Notes: generated by a model from the letters alone, not told the origin. A stretch of DNA of 64,000 bases from Rhizobium sp. CCGE531 (GCF_003627795.1 NZ_CP032684.1:3077001-3141000); one strand, 5' to 3'; positions 35,806 to 45,492 are shown, numbered from the stretch's first letter. Numbers and translations are program-made.

Positions 35806-36605
35806 GCGGTGGGAAGCACAATGATCATGGCGAATGGGCGGATTTGCTGCACGGCTTCATCGACGGCGAACTGGACGCAGCCAATGCCGCGCGTTTCGAG
35901 GCGCATCTGGCTACCTGCCGGGAATGTGCCGACGAGATGGAGAATGCTCTGATGGTCAAGCGTGTTTCAGCGCACGAAGGCGTGAAATGGCAGGCGCCGG
36001 AGGCTGTCCATGCCCGCGTGCGGGCGGCGCTTACACTGGAACAGGCCATGATGAGGCGCGCAACGATTACCGCGAGCCAATCGGAAAGCCCGTGGCAACG
36101 CTTCTGGCGGTTCGTCCGAGAATGGAGCTTCGTGCCGTCGCTCGCGGTGCTCGCCGCAAGCCTCATGCTGGTGCTGAACGTGCCGCAGCAGAGCCAGACC
36201 CTCGAAGACCAACTTCTTGCGAGCCACGTCCGCTCCATGCTGGCCGATCATCTGACCGACGTGCTGACCTCCGACCAGCATACCGTGAAGCCATGGTTCA
36301 ACGGCAAGATCGATTTTTCACCGCCCGTGGTCGATCTGGCGGTGCAAGGCTTTCCGCTCGTCGGCGGCAGGGTGGATTATCTCGACGGCCGCGTGGTGGC
36401 GGCGCTGATCTATCATCGGCACGGCCATGTCATCAATCTCTTCATCTGGCCGGGCGCGTCGGGAACTCGGGGAACCGCCGAAAAGGACGGCTACAATTTC
36501 GTCGAATGGTATGCTGACGGGCTGGTCTTCTGGGCCATCTCCGATGTCGCTGCACCGGATCTTACCGCCTTCCGCGACGACTTCACCCGCGCGACGACCC
36601 CATAA
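35802..36605 (+). CDS. Anti-sigma factor with zinc-type N-terminal domain
   Basis: 267 residues. The N-terminal anti-sigma domain has H-x3-C-x2-C (EAHLATCRECADEM, about residues 28-41), the zinc-binding signature of ZAS anti-sigma factors, often redox-sensitive. One membrane span lies near 108-127 (SFVPSLAVLAASLMLVL). The C-terminal 140 residues are periplasmic (DYLDGRVVAALIYHRHGHVINLFIWP) and probably sense the signal. The ATG overlaps the sigma stop, so the pair is made in fixed ratio. It should hold the ECF sigma at the membrane until an envelope or redox signal arrives. Confidence 0.88.
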   Translation: MSGGKHNDHGEWADLLHGFIDGELDAANAARFEAHLATCRECADEMENALMVKRVSAHEGVKWQAPEAVHARVRAALTLEQAMMRRATITASQSESPWQRFWRFVREWSFVPSLAVLAASLMLVLNVPQQSQTLEDQLLASHVRSMLADHLTDVLTSDQHTVKPWFNGKIDFSPPVVDLAVQGFPLVGGRVDYLDGRVVAALIYHRHGHVINLFIWPGASGTRGTAEKDGYNFVEWYADGLVFWAISDVAAPDLTAFRDDFTRATTP

Positions 36606-36707
36606 AGCAGTTCCGGGAAAAGTGCGCGGCGGTTTTCCGTCCGGAATTGCGCAAAGAAACAACGCGATAGAGCGTTTTCGCATTTCGGAGAAAAGCGGAA
36701 ATGCTCT
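36606..36707. repeat. RIME-like intergenic mosaic repeat, full copy
   Basis: Two palindromic parts, as in the copies at 7827 and 49642: AGCAGTTCC...GGAATTGC around GTGCGCGGCGGTTTTCC, then AGAGCGTTTTCGC...GCGGAAATGCTCT. It begins 1 nt after the anti-sigma stop and ends at the yebC terminator. Confidence 0.8.
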
Positions 36708-36712
36708 CAAGC

Positions 36713-36743
36713 AAAAAAGCCGGCCGCATCGCTGCAGCCGGCT
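36713..36743 (-). terminator. Rho-independent terminator after yebC
   Basis: AGCCGGC and GCCGGCT (minus strand) pair around a 12-nt loop, followed by TTTTT, 22-52 nt after the yebC stop. Confidence 0.8.
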
Positions 36744-36764
36744 CTTCTGATTCATTGCGAGGGG

Positions 36765-37511
36765 TCAGGCCGAGAGCTTGGCCAATACTTCCTCGGAGAC
36801 TTCGAAGTTCGAATAGACATTCTGAACGTCATCGTCATCTTCGAGGCTGTCGATCATCCTGATCAGCGACTGGGCCTTTTCTTCATCGACCGGCACGTTG
36901 TTCTGCGCGCGCCAGATCGTCTTGACCGTTTCGGCTTCGCCGAGCGTCGCTTCAAGCGCCTTGGCAACTTCGCCGAGGGATTCGAAGGCGCAGATGATCA
37001 CATGGCCCTCCTCGTCGCTTTCGACATCGTCGGCGCCGGCTTCGATCGCCGCTTCCATCACCTTGTCGGCATCGCCGACTGATGGCTTGTAGGTGATTTC
37101 GCCGACGTGGTCGAAGGAGAAGGATACCGAACCGGTTTCACCGAGCACGCCACCCGCCTTGGTGAAGATCGAGCGGACGTTGGAAGCCGTGCGGTTGCGA
37201 TTGTCGGTCAGCGCCTCGACGATGATCGCCGTGCCGCCTGGGCCGTAGCCTTCGTAGCGGACCGCATCGTAATTCTCGGTGTCGGCGCCGGAGGCCTTCT
37301 TGATGGCGCGATCGATATTGTCCTTCGGCATCGACTGCGCCTTGGCGTTCTGGATCGCCAGACGCAGGCTCGCATTCATGGTCGGGTCGGGCAGGCCCGT
37401 CTTGGCGGCGACGGTGATTTCACGCGCCAGCTTCGAGAACATTTTCGAACGCACCGAGTCCTGACGGCCCTTGCGGTGCATGATGTTTTTAAACTGTGAA
37501 TGGCCAGCCAT
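36765..37511 (-). CDS. yebC: YebC/PmpR family transcription/translation factor
   Basis: 248 residues starting [18 protein letters not shown] at 37511; an extra five codons upstream are unlikely. [29 protein letters not shown] near 80 and [22 protein letters not shown] near 103 are the strongest family blocks. The three-domain protein is highly conserved. It has been described as a DNA-binding regulator and more recently as a factor helping ribosomes through difficult sequences. In many bacteria it neighbours ruvC; here about 5 kb of other genes lie between them. Confidence 0.95.
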   Translation of the reverse strand: MAGHSQFKNIMHRKGRQDSVRSKMFSKLAREITVAAKTGLPDPTMNASLRLAIQNAKAQSMPKDNIDRAIKKASGADTENYDAVRYEGYGPGGTAIIVEALTDNRNRTASNVRSIFTKAGGVLGETGSVSFSFDHVGEITYKPSVGDADKVMEAAIEAGADDVESDEEGHVIICAFESLGEVAKALEATLGEAETVKTIWRAQNNVPVDEEKAQSLIRMIDSLEDDDDVQNVYSNFEVSEEVLAKLSA

Positions 37512-37644
37512 GGCACCCCTGTTCACGTCTTTTGTTGGGAATGGCGCCTTATAAGAGCGAAGCGGCCTTCATTCAAGCAAAAAGCCGGATAATGGGGATG
37601 GAGGATGCTGCATATCAAGAAGATCGCAGGGGCGGCCGTGGCGA

Positions 37645-38514
37645 TCAAAGCCCCTTGAGCACATAGATCAGCGGCTTGCGCGGCAAGGTCTTCACCGACA
37701 CCGTGACACTTGGCGTCGGCGCATAGGCTACGTCGAAGTCCGGGCCGAACAGGGCAAGGAACTGGTCGACCGGCGGACCCCAGCGATGCATGGGCAGGAT
37801 GAGCGACGAGCGCAGCCGCTTGACCACGCGGCTCATGCTGTCGGCCCCCATGGTCAGGCCACCGTCGACCGGCACCATCACCACATCGAGCCTGCCGATC
37901 TCGGCATATTGCTGATCGGTCAGCTCGAAATGCAGATGTCCGAGATGGCCGATGCACAGGCCCGCCACCTCGAAGATGAAGATCGAATTGCCGTTGGCCT
38001 CGATGCCGCCACCGCCCCAGGAGCGAATGTCGGTGACGACATTGCGGATCAGCGTGTCGCCCACGGTCATATGGATCTTTGCCGGCTCTCCCGGCACATC
38101 GCTCCACCCGTGCAGCACATATTTGATCGCCGGATCGGGCGTCAGCGTATAGTGGCTCGGATGCGCCTTGTTCATCGTCACGACTTCGGGCGTATAGGGC
38201 GGCGGATATGCGCCGCTATAATCCGTGGCGATGGAAACGCCGCCCGGCGTTTCGATGAAGAGCGTCGCGTGGCCGAGGAACGTGATCTTCACGTCGCCAC
38301 CGATGGGGCCATTGATGACGCCATCGACGGGATCATTGGCAAGCGTCGGACCAGGAGGAGAAAAGCTGGCGAATGTTGCCTTGGGCAGGGATTGCGCGAT
38401 CGCCTGGCATTGGCTGGGCTGCGGGCGCAAAGGCTCTTGCTGGGCCTCAGCCGCGCTCCAGCAGAACATCATCGACAGGAAGAACACGGCAAGGACAGGA
38501 AATCGCGGCATCAT
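37645..38514 (-). CDS. Secreted MBL-fold (UlaG-like) protein with variant metal motif
   Basis: 289 residues with a signal peptide (about 1-24, cleaved near AEAQQEP). The fold markers are FLGHATLFIET near 79 and VMVPVDGG near 215, as in UlaG-like lactonase relatives. The usual HxHxDH block appears as AHPSHYTLTPD (about 116-126), missing the D-H pair, while GHLGHLHFEL near 188 keeps histidines. It may therefore bind metal differently or not be a hydrolase. It stands alone between ymdB and yebC. The substrate is unknown. Confidence 0.82.
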   Translation of the reverse strand: MMPRFPVLAVFFLSMMFCWSAAEAQQEPLRPQPSQCQAIAQSLPKATFASFSPPGPTLANDPVDGVINGPIGGDVKITFLGHATLFIETPGGVSIATDYSGAYPPPYTPEVVTMNKAHPSHYTLTPDPAIKYVLHGWSDVPGEPAKIHMTVGDTLIRNVVTDIRSWGGGGIEANGNSIFIFEVAGLCIGHLGHLHFELTDQQYAEIGRLDVVMVPVDGGLTMGADSMSRVVKRLRSSLILPMHRWGPPVDQFLALFGPDFDVAYAPTPSVTVSVKTLPRKPLIYVLKGL

Positions 38515-38630
38515 GCCATCCCCTCAAGCCCGAGAGGATGCGGCATGAGCGGACACGGGTCCAGCAACAATCAGGCGCGATTGCTCACATTCTTGTCATC
38601 GTGTGGCGATGATGAATTGTCGTGCAGCGA

Positions 38631-39455
38631 TCAGCGCCAGAAGTCCGGAATGGTCTCGGAAAGCCGTGGGCCGAGCCGCAGCGGCGCGATCTTTTCGGCC
38701 AGCCCCGTCGCATCGGAAATCTCCACCCCGACGCCGCAGATGGTGGCCGGCCCCGAAGCCGCTTCGAAACGGCCCTTCGGCATCTTCGAAATAAAGCGGT
38801 TGAGCGGCTCTTCCTTCTCCATGCCAAGCGAGGAATCGTAGTCACCGCACATGCCGGCATCCGATATATAGGCCGTGCCGCCATTGAGAATCTGCGCGTC
38901 GGCGGTCGGCACATGCGTATGCGTGCCGACGACGAAGCTCGCGCGACCATCGACGAAATGGCCGAAGCACTGCTTCTCGCTCGTCGCCTCAGCATGGAAA
39001 TCGAAGATAATGGCATCGGCCTGTTCCTTCAGCGGACAGGCATCGAGGATGGCTTCTGCCGATTTGAAGGGATCGTCCAGCTCCGGATGCATGAAGACCC
39101 GGCCCATGATGTTGGCAACGAGGACGCGGGCGCCATTGCGGGCATAATAGATACCGGAGCCGCGACCGGGCGTGCCGGCCGGATAGTTGGCGGGGCGCAG
39201 GAACTGGTCGTGGCGCTCGCAGAAAACGACGGCTTCCTTCTGGTCCCAGACATGATTGCCCGTCGTCACGACATCGGCGCCGGCATTGATCGTCTCGAGG
39301 AAGATATCCTCGGTAATGCCGAATCCGCCGGCGGCATTCTCGCCGTTGACGATGACGAAATCGAGCTTCAGGTCGGATACGAGCCCCGGCAGGCGTTCCC
39401 ACACCGCGCTTCGTCCCGTCTTGCCGACCATGTCACCCAGAAAAAGCAGCCGCAT
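38631..39455 (-). CDS. ymdB: YmdB-type metallophosphoesterase (TIGR00282)
   Basis: 274 residues. LFLGDMVGKTGR at the N-terminus, VNGENAAGG near 39-47, TTGNHVWDQKE near 64-74, DFHAEATSEK near 150 and GTHTHVPTAD near 177 give the full di-metal site of the YmdB family. The Bacillus member hydrolyses cyclic nucleotides such as 2',3'-cAMP and affects motility/biofilm decisions. It lies 3 nt after the 5-formyl-THF cyclo-ligase stop, a common alphaproteobacterial pairing, so the two are co-transcribed. Confidence 0.93.
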   Translation of the reverse strand: MRLLFLGDMVGKTGRSAVWERLPGLVSDLKLDFVIVNGENAAGGFGITEDIFLETINAGADVVTTGNHVWDQKEAVVFCERHDQFLRPANYPAGTPGRGSGIYYARNGARVLVANIMGRVFMHPELDDPFKSAEAILDACPLKEQADAIIFDFHAEATSEKQCFGHFVDGRASFVVGTHTHVPTADAQILNGGTAYISDAGMCGDYDSSLGMEKEEPLNRFISKMPKGRFEAASGPATICGVGVEISDATGLAEKIAPLRLGPRLSETIPDFWR

Positions 39456-39458
39456 TCG

Positions 39459-40046
39459 CTATCCAATCACTTCCGAAACGAAACTGAGTCCGCTCTCGGT
39501 CAAAATCGCGTCAAGACGGACATCATGCGGCTCAGCCGGTACTGATGGCACTTCTTGGCAATCGAATGCAATGCCGATCAGCTGGGGATTCAACCCTTTT
39601 TGATGCAACCGCTCGATCGCGCGATCATAATAGCCGGCCCCATAGCCGATGCGATGGCCGGTGTTGTCGAACGCCGAAAGGGGTACGAGCATGACATCCG
39701 GGTCCAGTTCTTCCGCATCAGGTCCCGGCCCAAAGGTCCCAAACCCACTTTGGACTAACGCCGCACCCGCAACGAGCTCCCGGAAGACGATCGTGCTGCG
39801 GTCGAGGATCACAGGCACGCAAAGCCGCCCGCCGCGCTCCCGCAGCCGCGCCATCAATGGCCTTATATCCACTTCGGAGCGGATCGGCAGGAAGCCGGAG
39901 ACAACCCTTCCCGGTTCGACATCGATGACATCGCCGCCATGGGCAAGCATGGCAAGGCCTTTTTCGATACGCTCATCGGCCGGGATGGCATCGCGCGCCG
40001 CCAGGCATTCGTTGCGATATCGGGCTTTCAGCTCTTTAGGGGTCAT
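39459..40046 (-). CDS. 5-formyltetrahydrofolate cyclo-ligase
   Basis: 195 residues (ygfA/fau type). Converts 5-formyl-THF to 5,10-methenyl-THF with ATP. An early K-x3-R (KARYRNECLAARD) is followed by SEVDIRPLMARLRERG near 57-72, DVMLVPLSAFDNTGHRIGYGAGYYDRAIERL near 117-147 and a C-terminal D-VPSVPAEPHDVRLDAI block. In many bacteria this gene follows zapA and the 6S RNA gene ssrS. Here both lie about 11.6 kb away at 51.7-52.3 kb in the same orientation. Confidence 0.94.
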   Translation of the reverse strand: MTPKELKARYRNECLAARDAIPADERIEKGLAMLAHGGDVIDVEPGRVVSGFLPIRSEVDIRPLMARLRERGGRLCVPVILDRSTIVFRELVAGAALVQSGFGTFGPGPDAEELDPDVMLVPLSAFDNTGHRIGYGAGYYDRAIERLHQKGLNPQLIGIAFDCQEVPSVPAEPHDVRLDAILTESGLSFVSEVIG

Positions 40047-40150
40047 CGGATCCTAGCGAAATTCATGAGATCACGAAAACATAATGAGCCGGCGGCCTAT
40101 TGCAATGCGCGAAAGCGACATGCAAGCCCGCCGGTGAATGCGCGATGAGA

Positions 40151-40825
40151 TCAATCCCTGTGAAGGATCGACAACAGACCTTCGCCAGCCACGTGTGCCC
40201 GGACGTTTTCATAATTCTGCAGCATCGTGTGATTGGTTTCGATCGGATGCGAATGCGTCGCGGTGATAACAAGCACATCGGCACCCGCCGCCTCGCCCGC
40301 CTTGACGCCGGCCAAGACGTCTTCAAACACCAGACATTCCGAAGGGCTGAGGCCAAGGCGCTGCGCGCCGAGGATATAGCCTTGCGGATCAGGCTTGCCG
40401 ACCTTCACATCCTCGGCCGTGACGATGAAGCGCGGCACCGGGATCCCCGCAGCGTCCAGCCGCGCCAGCGCCAGACGATAGGGCGACGAGGTAACGATCG
40501 CCCAGCGCTCCGGCGGCAGTGACGCGAGGAAATCGACGGCGCCCGGCAGTGCGACCACACCCTCGACATCGGCAATCTCGGCTTCGGTGATCTTCAGTGC
40601 CTCCGCGACCGGATCGACGCCAGGCAGATTCAACTGGCCAATCGTATCAACACCGCGCTTGCCATGCATGGTCGGCATAAACTTTTCGACATCGAGACCC
40701 TTGCCGCGGGCCCAATTGCCCCAGACGCGCTCGGCGGCCGCGATCGAATTGATGATCGTGCCGTCCATGTCGAACAGGAAACCGGAATAGGTCTTGGTGA
40801 AGGCGGAGGACGATGCAGCGGACAA
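40151..40825 (-). CDS. HAD-superfamily phosphatase (sugar-phosphate type)
   Basis: 224 residues. Motif I is FDMDGTIINS (about 18-27, nucleophile and acid Asp), motif II the TSS near 110, motif III the KVGKPDPQGY lysine near 140 and motif IV ECLVFEDVLAGVKAGEAAG near 162-180. A helical cap follows motif I. It resembles the YfbT/glycerol- or sugar-phosphatase group (subfamily IA). It stands alone between the cyclo-ligase gene and acvB. The exact substrate is unknown. Confidence 0.88.
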   Translation of the reverse strand: MSAASSSAFTKTYSGFLFDMDGTIINSIAAAERVWGNWARGKGLDVEKFMPTMHGKRGVDTIGQLNLPGVDPVAEALKITEAEIADVEGVVALPGAVDFLASLPPERWAIVTSSPYRLALARLDAAGIPVPRFIVTAEDVKVGKPDPQGYILGAQRLGLSPSECLVFEDVLAGVKAGEAAGADVLVITATHSHPIETNHTMLQNYENVRAHVAGEGLLSILHRD

Positions 40826-41021
40826 GGGTGGGCCTTTCTGGATCTGACGGCGAGCGGCGTCGTAAAACAGGCGCTCATGCTATGCGCCCTTCCCGACTAG
40901 CGGCAGCCGCGGCAAGAAGCAAATGAATGCTGCGCCGGGCATCCGGGAAAAGGCATCTGCCTGTGGTGACGGGGAAGGACGGGAAGGAACGCGGCAATAA
41001 GGGTGCCGCGCGCCATGAGTG

Positions 41022-42419
41022 CTATTCGCCAAGGCGGCTCTTCAGGCCATTGATGATATGGTTCGCCAGGGCCTCGTAGTCGTCATCGAAATGATGACCG
41101 CCATCCATGGCGATGACTTCGGCGCCGGTGCCCTTCAGCACCGGGCATGCGACGTCCTCGTCATCGTCCTTGCCGTAGACGCACTGCACCATCTTCGGAT
41201 TGACGGACTTGAGGTCATTGACGGGATCGCCGCCCTTGCCCGCGCTTGAAGCGCCAAGCCAGCCCATCACCGAGATCACATAGTCGACCTTCTGCGACAG
41301 CGACAGCAGCGACATCTGGACGATCTTGTCCTTTTCGGCCTGCTTCAGGCGGTTATAGCTCGCCGGCAACACATCGGCGCCGAAGGAATAACCCACCAGC
41401 ACCACATGCTTGACCTTGAAGCGCTTGGTGTAGAAATCGATGATCCGGGCAAGGTCATCGGCCGTCTGCTGCGGATCGCGCTCCGACCAGAAATAGTGCA
41501 GGGAATCGATGCCCACGACCGGGATGCCCTGATCCTGCAGGTAGCTGCCGACTTCCTTGTCGATATCGCGCCAGCCGCCATCACCCGAATAGACGATCGC
41601 AAGCGTATCCTCGGTCGGCGTGGTTTCCATAACGTCGAGAGGAAGGCCGAGCGGCGACTTGGAGCTGTCGATCGACTTCATCAGGTCGGCGAGCGAAGCC
41701 TCGAGCGCCGCATAGGTATCTGCATTGCCGGAATCGGTCGACTGGACGTCGGGGTGCTCCTTCTGGATCTCCTCGACATGGTCGCGACCATCCTTCGGTG
41801 CATTCGGCGTGAAGGTCACGAGGATAGGATTGGGCAAAGCGCCTTCCTGCAAGCCCAGGGAGACCATGTCGCCATCGGTCTTCTTTTCGGCAGGCGTGCA
41901 GAGCTCCTGCTTCAGCCCGATGCCGGCTGTCGGATCGACGGCCAGCGTGCCGGCGACCGTCGCATCCGGCGTCTGGGCGGCAATGGTCAGCGCCATGGCG
42001 CCGCCCGCGCCGACGCCGGCAATGATGGGCAGCTGATAGGTGCTGTCGGCAAAGGAGCGCTGCACCTGCTGGCTCAGCGATTCCAGATCCGCGACGATAT
42101 AGATGCAGCCGTCATTCTGACTGACGTCGTATTTGTTGAGCGAAGCCAGAAAGGACGGATAGTCGATGCCGATGACCAGCGAGCCGCTGGCGACGAGTTT
42201 ATCGGCGACCGCCTTTTCCTTGTCGCTCCAGCCGGCGAGGTCTGAAATCAGAATGACTTCGCTCGTCACCTTGCCCTGCGGACGCATGATATGCGGCGCC
42301 GGAATCACGCCCAGATCGTATTTGGCATCGTCAGCTTCAGCCCGGGCCGAGCCTGATACCAGAAGGCCCAGCGACACCATGCCTGCGAAAGCCAACGACA
42401 TTGCGTATTTCAAGATCAT
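41022..42419 (-). CDS. acvB: AcvB/VirJ family protein, periplasmic lysyl-phosphatidylglycerol hydrolase type
   Basis: 465 residues with a signal peptide (about 1-27). Two alpha/beta-hydrolase-like halves are present. The second carries LAIVYSGDGGWRDIDKEVG near 268 and VVLVGYSFGADVLP near 340-353, a G-x-S-x-G nucleophile typical of the VirJ domain, and ends with GGHHFDDDYEALA. In Agrobacterium and Rhizobium tropici the acvB/atvA product works with lpiA, cleaving lysine from lysyl-phosphatidylglycerol. Its ATG overlaps the lpiA stop (ATGA), matching that operon. Confidence 0.9.
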   Translation of the reverse strand: MILKYAMSLAFAGMVSLGLLVSGSARAEADDAKYDLGVIPAPHIMRPQGKVTSEVILISDLAGWSDKEKAVADKLVASGSLVIGIDYPSFLASLNKYDVSQNDGCIYIVADLESLSQQVQRSFADSTYQLPIIAGVGAGGAMALTIAAQTPDATVAGTLAVDPTAGIGLKQELCTPAEKKTDGDMVSLGLQEGALPNPILVTFTPNAPKDGRDHVEEIQKEHPDVQSTDSGNADTYAALEASLADLMKSIDSSKSPLGLPLDVMETTPTEDTLAIVYSGDGGWRDIDKEVGSYLQDQGIPVVGIDSLHYFWSERDPQQTADDLARIIDFYTKRFKVKHVVLVGYSFGADVLPASYNRLKQAEKDKIVQMSLLSLSQKVDYVISVMGWLGASSAGKGGDPVNDLKSVNPKMVQCVYGKDDDEDVACPVLKGTGAEVIAMDGGHHFDDDYEALANHIINGLKSRLGE

Positions 42420-45025
42420 TTCCTCACGACCCCCTTAAGTCCGCCTCCGATGAGGAATGTGGCATCCATCAACGCGATCATTGGACTGACACCTCCCGAA
42501 ACAGCCAGATAGCGCGGCTGCCATTCGGGATGGAATTTGGATTTGAAGGCACGAAGCCCCTTGAAGTTGTAGAAGCGCTCGCCGTGTTCGAACACAGTCC
42601 CCCCGACCCTGTCCCAAACCGGCGCCGATTCCCGTCTCGACATGCCCGACAGCGGCGCCATGCCGAGGTTGAAACGCTGAAAGCCCTGTTCCTTAAGGTA
42701 TTCGAGAATCTGCACGAACAGAAAATCCATCGAACCCTTCGGGGCATCGGGCGAAAAACGCATCAGGTCGACGGAACCCTCCTCCTTGGTTTCCGTCATC
42801 AGAATATTCGCAAATGCGACGATCTTTCCATCCTTTTTCAAGACGCCGATCAGCTGCGAACACACATAATCCGGATCGAACGCGCCAAGCGAAAAGCTCT
42901 TTTCCTTGGCATTGTGATCGGAGAGCCATGTGTCCGACACATGGGCAAGCTCATCCATAGCAGCGGGTATATCTTGAGGCTCGATAACGGCAAATTCTAG
43001 TCCGTCGCGAACCGCACGGCTCGCGGTCTGCCTGAGGTTGGCCCATTTGCCGCCCTTCAGCTCGAAATTGGCGAGGTTGACCACGGCCAATTCACCCAGC
43101 TTGAAGGCGCGCAAACCGGCATCCGCGCAATAGGACAGAAGCGCCGGCGAAATCTGGTAGAACACCGAGCGGCATCCCGCGGCTCGCGCGGCCTCGACGA
43201 AGCGCCAAATGAGATCGGGGAGCGCCTGACGCGGGCCGACCGGATCGAACAACGCAATCCAGGAACGGCCCTGCTTGCCGTACATGATGAAGGCATCGCC
43301 CTTTTCCGAGAACATGATGCTCTTGTCGCCCATGCGCACCAGATTGGCGTCGGCGACACCCTGCTTGCGGACGATTTCCACGGCGCGCGTCACCGCATCG
43401 TCGGTCACGGGCTCCAGCCGCTTTGTCGCGGGACGCAACAGGCTGAAGATCGCGATCGCCGAGGACAGGATGGAAATGCCAAGGGCTGCTCGAAGGCCGC
43501 GCGGCGCCTCGTCGGCAAACTCGAACTGCCACCAGAGCTGGTTGCTGTATCCGACATCGCGATAGACGAAAAACAGGACCACGATAGCGCCGATGCAGAT
43601 GACGGCAATCGCCGTCAGCCATCCTGCGGTGAGCGTCTGGTTGAGAAGCGAAGCCGGCCGCTTGAACAGGCGACGGCTGACGACGAGATTGAAGACGAAG
43701 AAGGCGAGCAGCCCGGCCTCGACGAGGGCAATGGCCTTCAGCAGCGACAGGAACAGGGCGAGCAGCGACGAGAAAATCGAGACCCACCAGGCGCCGTCGA
43801 GACGCTGGCTGAGGCCGCGCGCTGCGACGATGATCGCAAGGCCGAGAAGGCTCGACAGGAAATGCGCGCTTTCGACGAGCGACAGCGGCAAGTAATCGGA
43901 AAGCACGATCAGGTTCCGGTCCGGCGTCGGCGTCACGCTCGAAAAGACCAGCATCATGCCGAGCAGCAGGGCAAAGGCCGACAGCAATTGCGGCATGAGG
44001 CGAGCGCCGATGCGGCGCATGCTCGAAGCGACGGGATGATCGACGAAACGGCGCAGCTCCGCCACCGAGATCGCGGCAATCGCGATGACGAGCGGAATGA
44101 CGTTGTAGATGACGCGGTAGAGGACCAGCGAGCTCAGAACCGCATCCGCGTTCACCGAGCTGCCGAGCCAGGCAATGATGATCGTCTCGAAGACGCCGAA
44201 GCCAGCCGGGACATGGCTCAACACGCCAAGACCGACGGCGATGGCATAGATGGCGAAGAAGCCCGGCCAGCCGATCGACGATTCCGGCAGCAGCACGTAG
44301 AGCACGGAAGCCGATGCGGCGATATCGAATGCGGTGACGAGGAACTGCCGGGACCAGGTGCGCGAATCCGGAAGACGGACGGCGATCGGCCCGATGCGAA
44401 CCTCGCGGCCGTTGCGCCCGGCATGGACGACGAAGGCCAGTGCCGCAAGAATGGCGATGGCAACCAGCCGCAACCACAATCCATCGACATTGATCAACGG
44501 GCCGATCTCGTCGGCGATAATAAGCAACGCAATGGCGCCGACGGCTGCCAGCCCGAGACCGAAGGCGAGCGTCACGAAGGCGATGACGCGGGTGATGTCA
44601 TCGGGTGACAGGCCGAGCCGGGTATAGGCGCGATAGCGGATCGCACCCGCGCTGAGCGCACCGAAGCCGGCGGTATTGCCGACCGCATAGGCGCTGAAGG
44701 AGGTCAGCGCCACATGCGGGAACGGTAACCGCTTGCCGATATAGTCAAGCGCGTTCTGGTCGTAGAAGATCAGGGAAGCAAAACTCAGGCCGGTGAATAG
44801 CAGCGCGAGCAGCACCGATGAGATCTTCGTTGTCGTCAAGGCGTGGACGACGTCGTCATAGCGCACTTCATTGGTCAGGTCGTAGATCGCATAGCCGGCG
44901 ATGCAGAAGACGGCGACAGTGAGAACGGCGATGATCAGCGCGCGATAGCGGTTCAGCAAACCGACGATACCGCCGCGCTCTTCCAATTCCTCATCGGCAT
45001 TTTCCAGATCGATTGGGCTCGACAT
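42416..45025 (-). CDS. lpiA: Bifunctional lysylphosphatidylglycerol flippase/synthetase LpiA (MprF family)
   Basis: 869 residues. The N-terminal two thirds hold about 12-14 membrane spans (from residue 28 to about 525), including the flippase-type block AYAVGNTAGFGALSAGAIRYRAY near 112. The C-terminal third (about 545-869) is the cytosolic synthase domain (GDKSIMFSEKGDAFIMYGKQGRSW; PKGSMDFLFVQILEYLKEQGFQRFNLGMAPLSG) that transfers lysine from Lys-tRNA to phosphatidylglycerol. The gene is known as low-pH inducible in R. tropici and confers acid and cationic-peptide resistance. It is first in an operon with acvB. I could not identify its promoter. Confidence 0.93.
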   Translation of the reverse strand: MSSPIDLENADEELEERGGIVGLLNRYRALIIAVLTVAVFCIAGYAIYDLTNEVRYDDVVHALTTTKISSVLLALLFTGLSFASLIFYDQNALDYIGKRLPFPHVALTSFSAYAVGNTAGFGALSAGAIRYRAYTRLGLSPDDITRVIAFVTLAFGLGLAAVGAIALLIIADEIGPLINVDGLWLRLVAIAILAALAFVVHAGRNGREVRIGPIAVRLPDSRTWSRQFLVTAFDIAASASVLYVLLPESSIGWPGFFAIYAIAVGLGVLSHVPAGFGVFETIIIAWLGSSVNADAVLSSLVLYRVIYNVIPLVIAIAAISVAELRRFVDHPVASSMRRIGARLMPQLLSAFALLLGMMLVFSSVTPTPDRNLIVLSDYLPLSLVESAHFLSSLLGLAIIVAARGLSQRLDGAWWVSIFSSLLALFLSLLKAIALVEAGLLAFFVFNLVVSRRLFKRPASLLNQTLTAGWLTAIAVICIGAIVVLFFVYRDVGYSNQLWWQFEFADEAPRGLRAALGISILSSAIAIFSLLRPATKRLEPVTDDAVTRAVEIVRKQGVADANLVRMGDKSIMFSEKGDAFIMYGKQGRSWIALFDPVGPRQALPDLIWRFVEAARAAGCRSVFYQISPALLSYCADAGLRAFKLGELAVVNLANFELKGGKWANLRQTASRAVRDGLEFAVIEPQDIPAAMDELAHVSDTWLSDHNAKEKSFSLGAFDPDYVCSQLIGVLKKDGKIVAFANILMTETKEEGSVDLMRFSPDAPKGSMDFLFVQILEYLKEQGFQRFNLGMAPLSGMSRRESAPVWDRVGGTVFEHGERFYNFKGLRAFKSKFHPEWQPRYLAVSGGVSPMIALMDATFLIGGGLKGVVRK

Positions 45026-45492
45026 GTTCTACCTGTTTATAGTGACCTTCGTCGGTCCCGATCGTTGCGAATATCCAGTAACACCGACGATGCGTCTTCG
45101 TGTTGCTGCATACACTTCTTTCGATAGGCCCGTTGTGACGCGCGCTCCCATCGTTCTGAATTTAGGCAATTTTGGCGCAGGCCCCGTTCCACCACCAATG
45201 AATCTGCTATTATTTAAAGGATTTTGTCATTCACCCGGCTTTTGAGCTTATCCACACACAAAAATGATCTTCCCATTCCCCCTGAACGTTGCTCCCTATC
45301 AGGAATCCGCGGCGCGGTCACCTGCAGTCGCCGCCGTCCACTCAGGCATTGCCTCCCACCGGCAGACCATCCAAGCCGGGTCGTTCGGCAAGATTCCAAT
45401 CAGGCGGCATCATCAGGCCAAAATGAAACCGGCCGCCGGCACGGGTTGGTGCGGGCGAGCCGGAAGCATGTTTTGTCGATGTCGAGATTCCT
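45026..45492. other. 467-nt intergenic region upstream of lpiA
   Basis: No supported gene. The part next to lpiA must hold its (acid-responsive) promoter; the stretch around 45200-45235 is AT-rich. A 61-codon minus-strand frame at 45214-45399 has no domain signature or ribosome site and was not accepted. Confidence 0.5.

Noticed and set aside
45214..45399. A 61-codon minus-strand frame upstream of lpiA's neighbour
   Set aside because: No ribosome site, no domain, low-quality composition; treated as intergenic.
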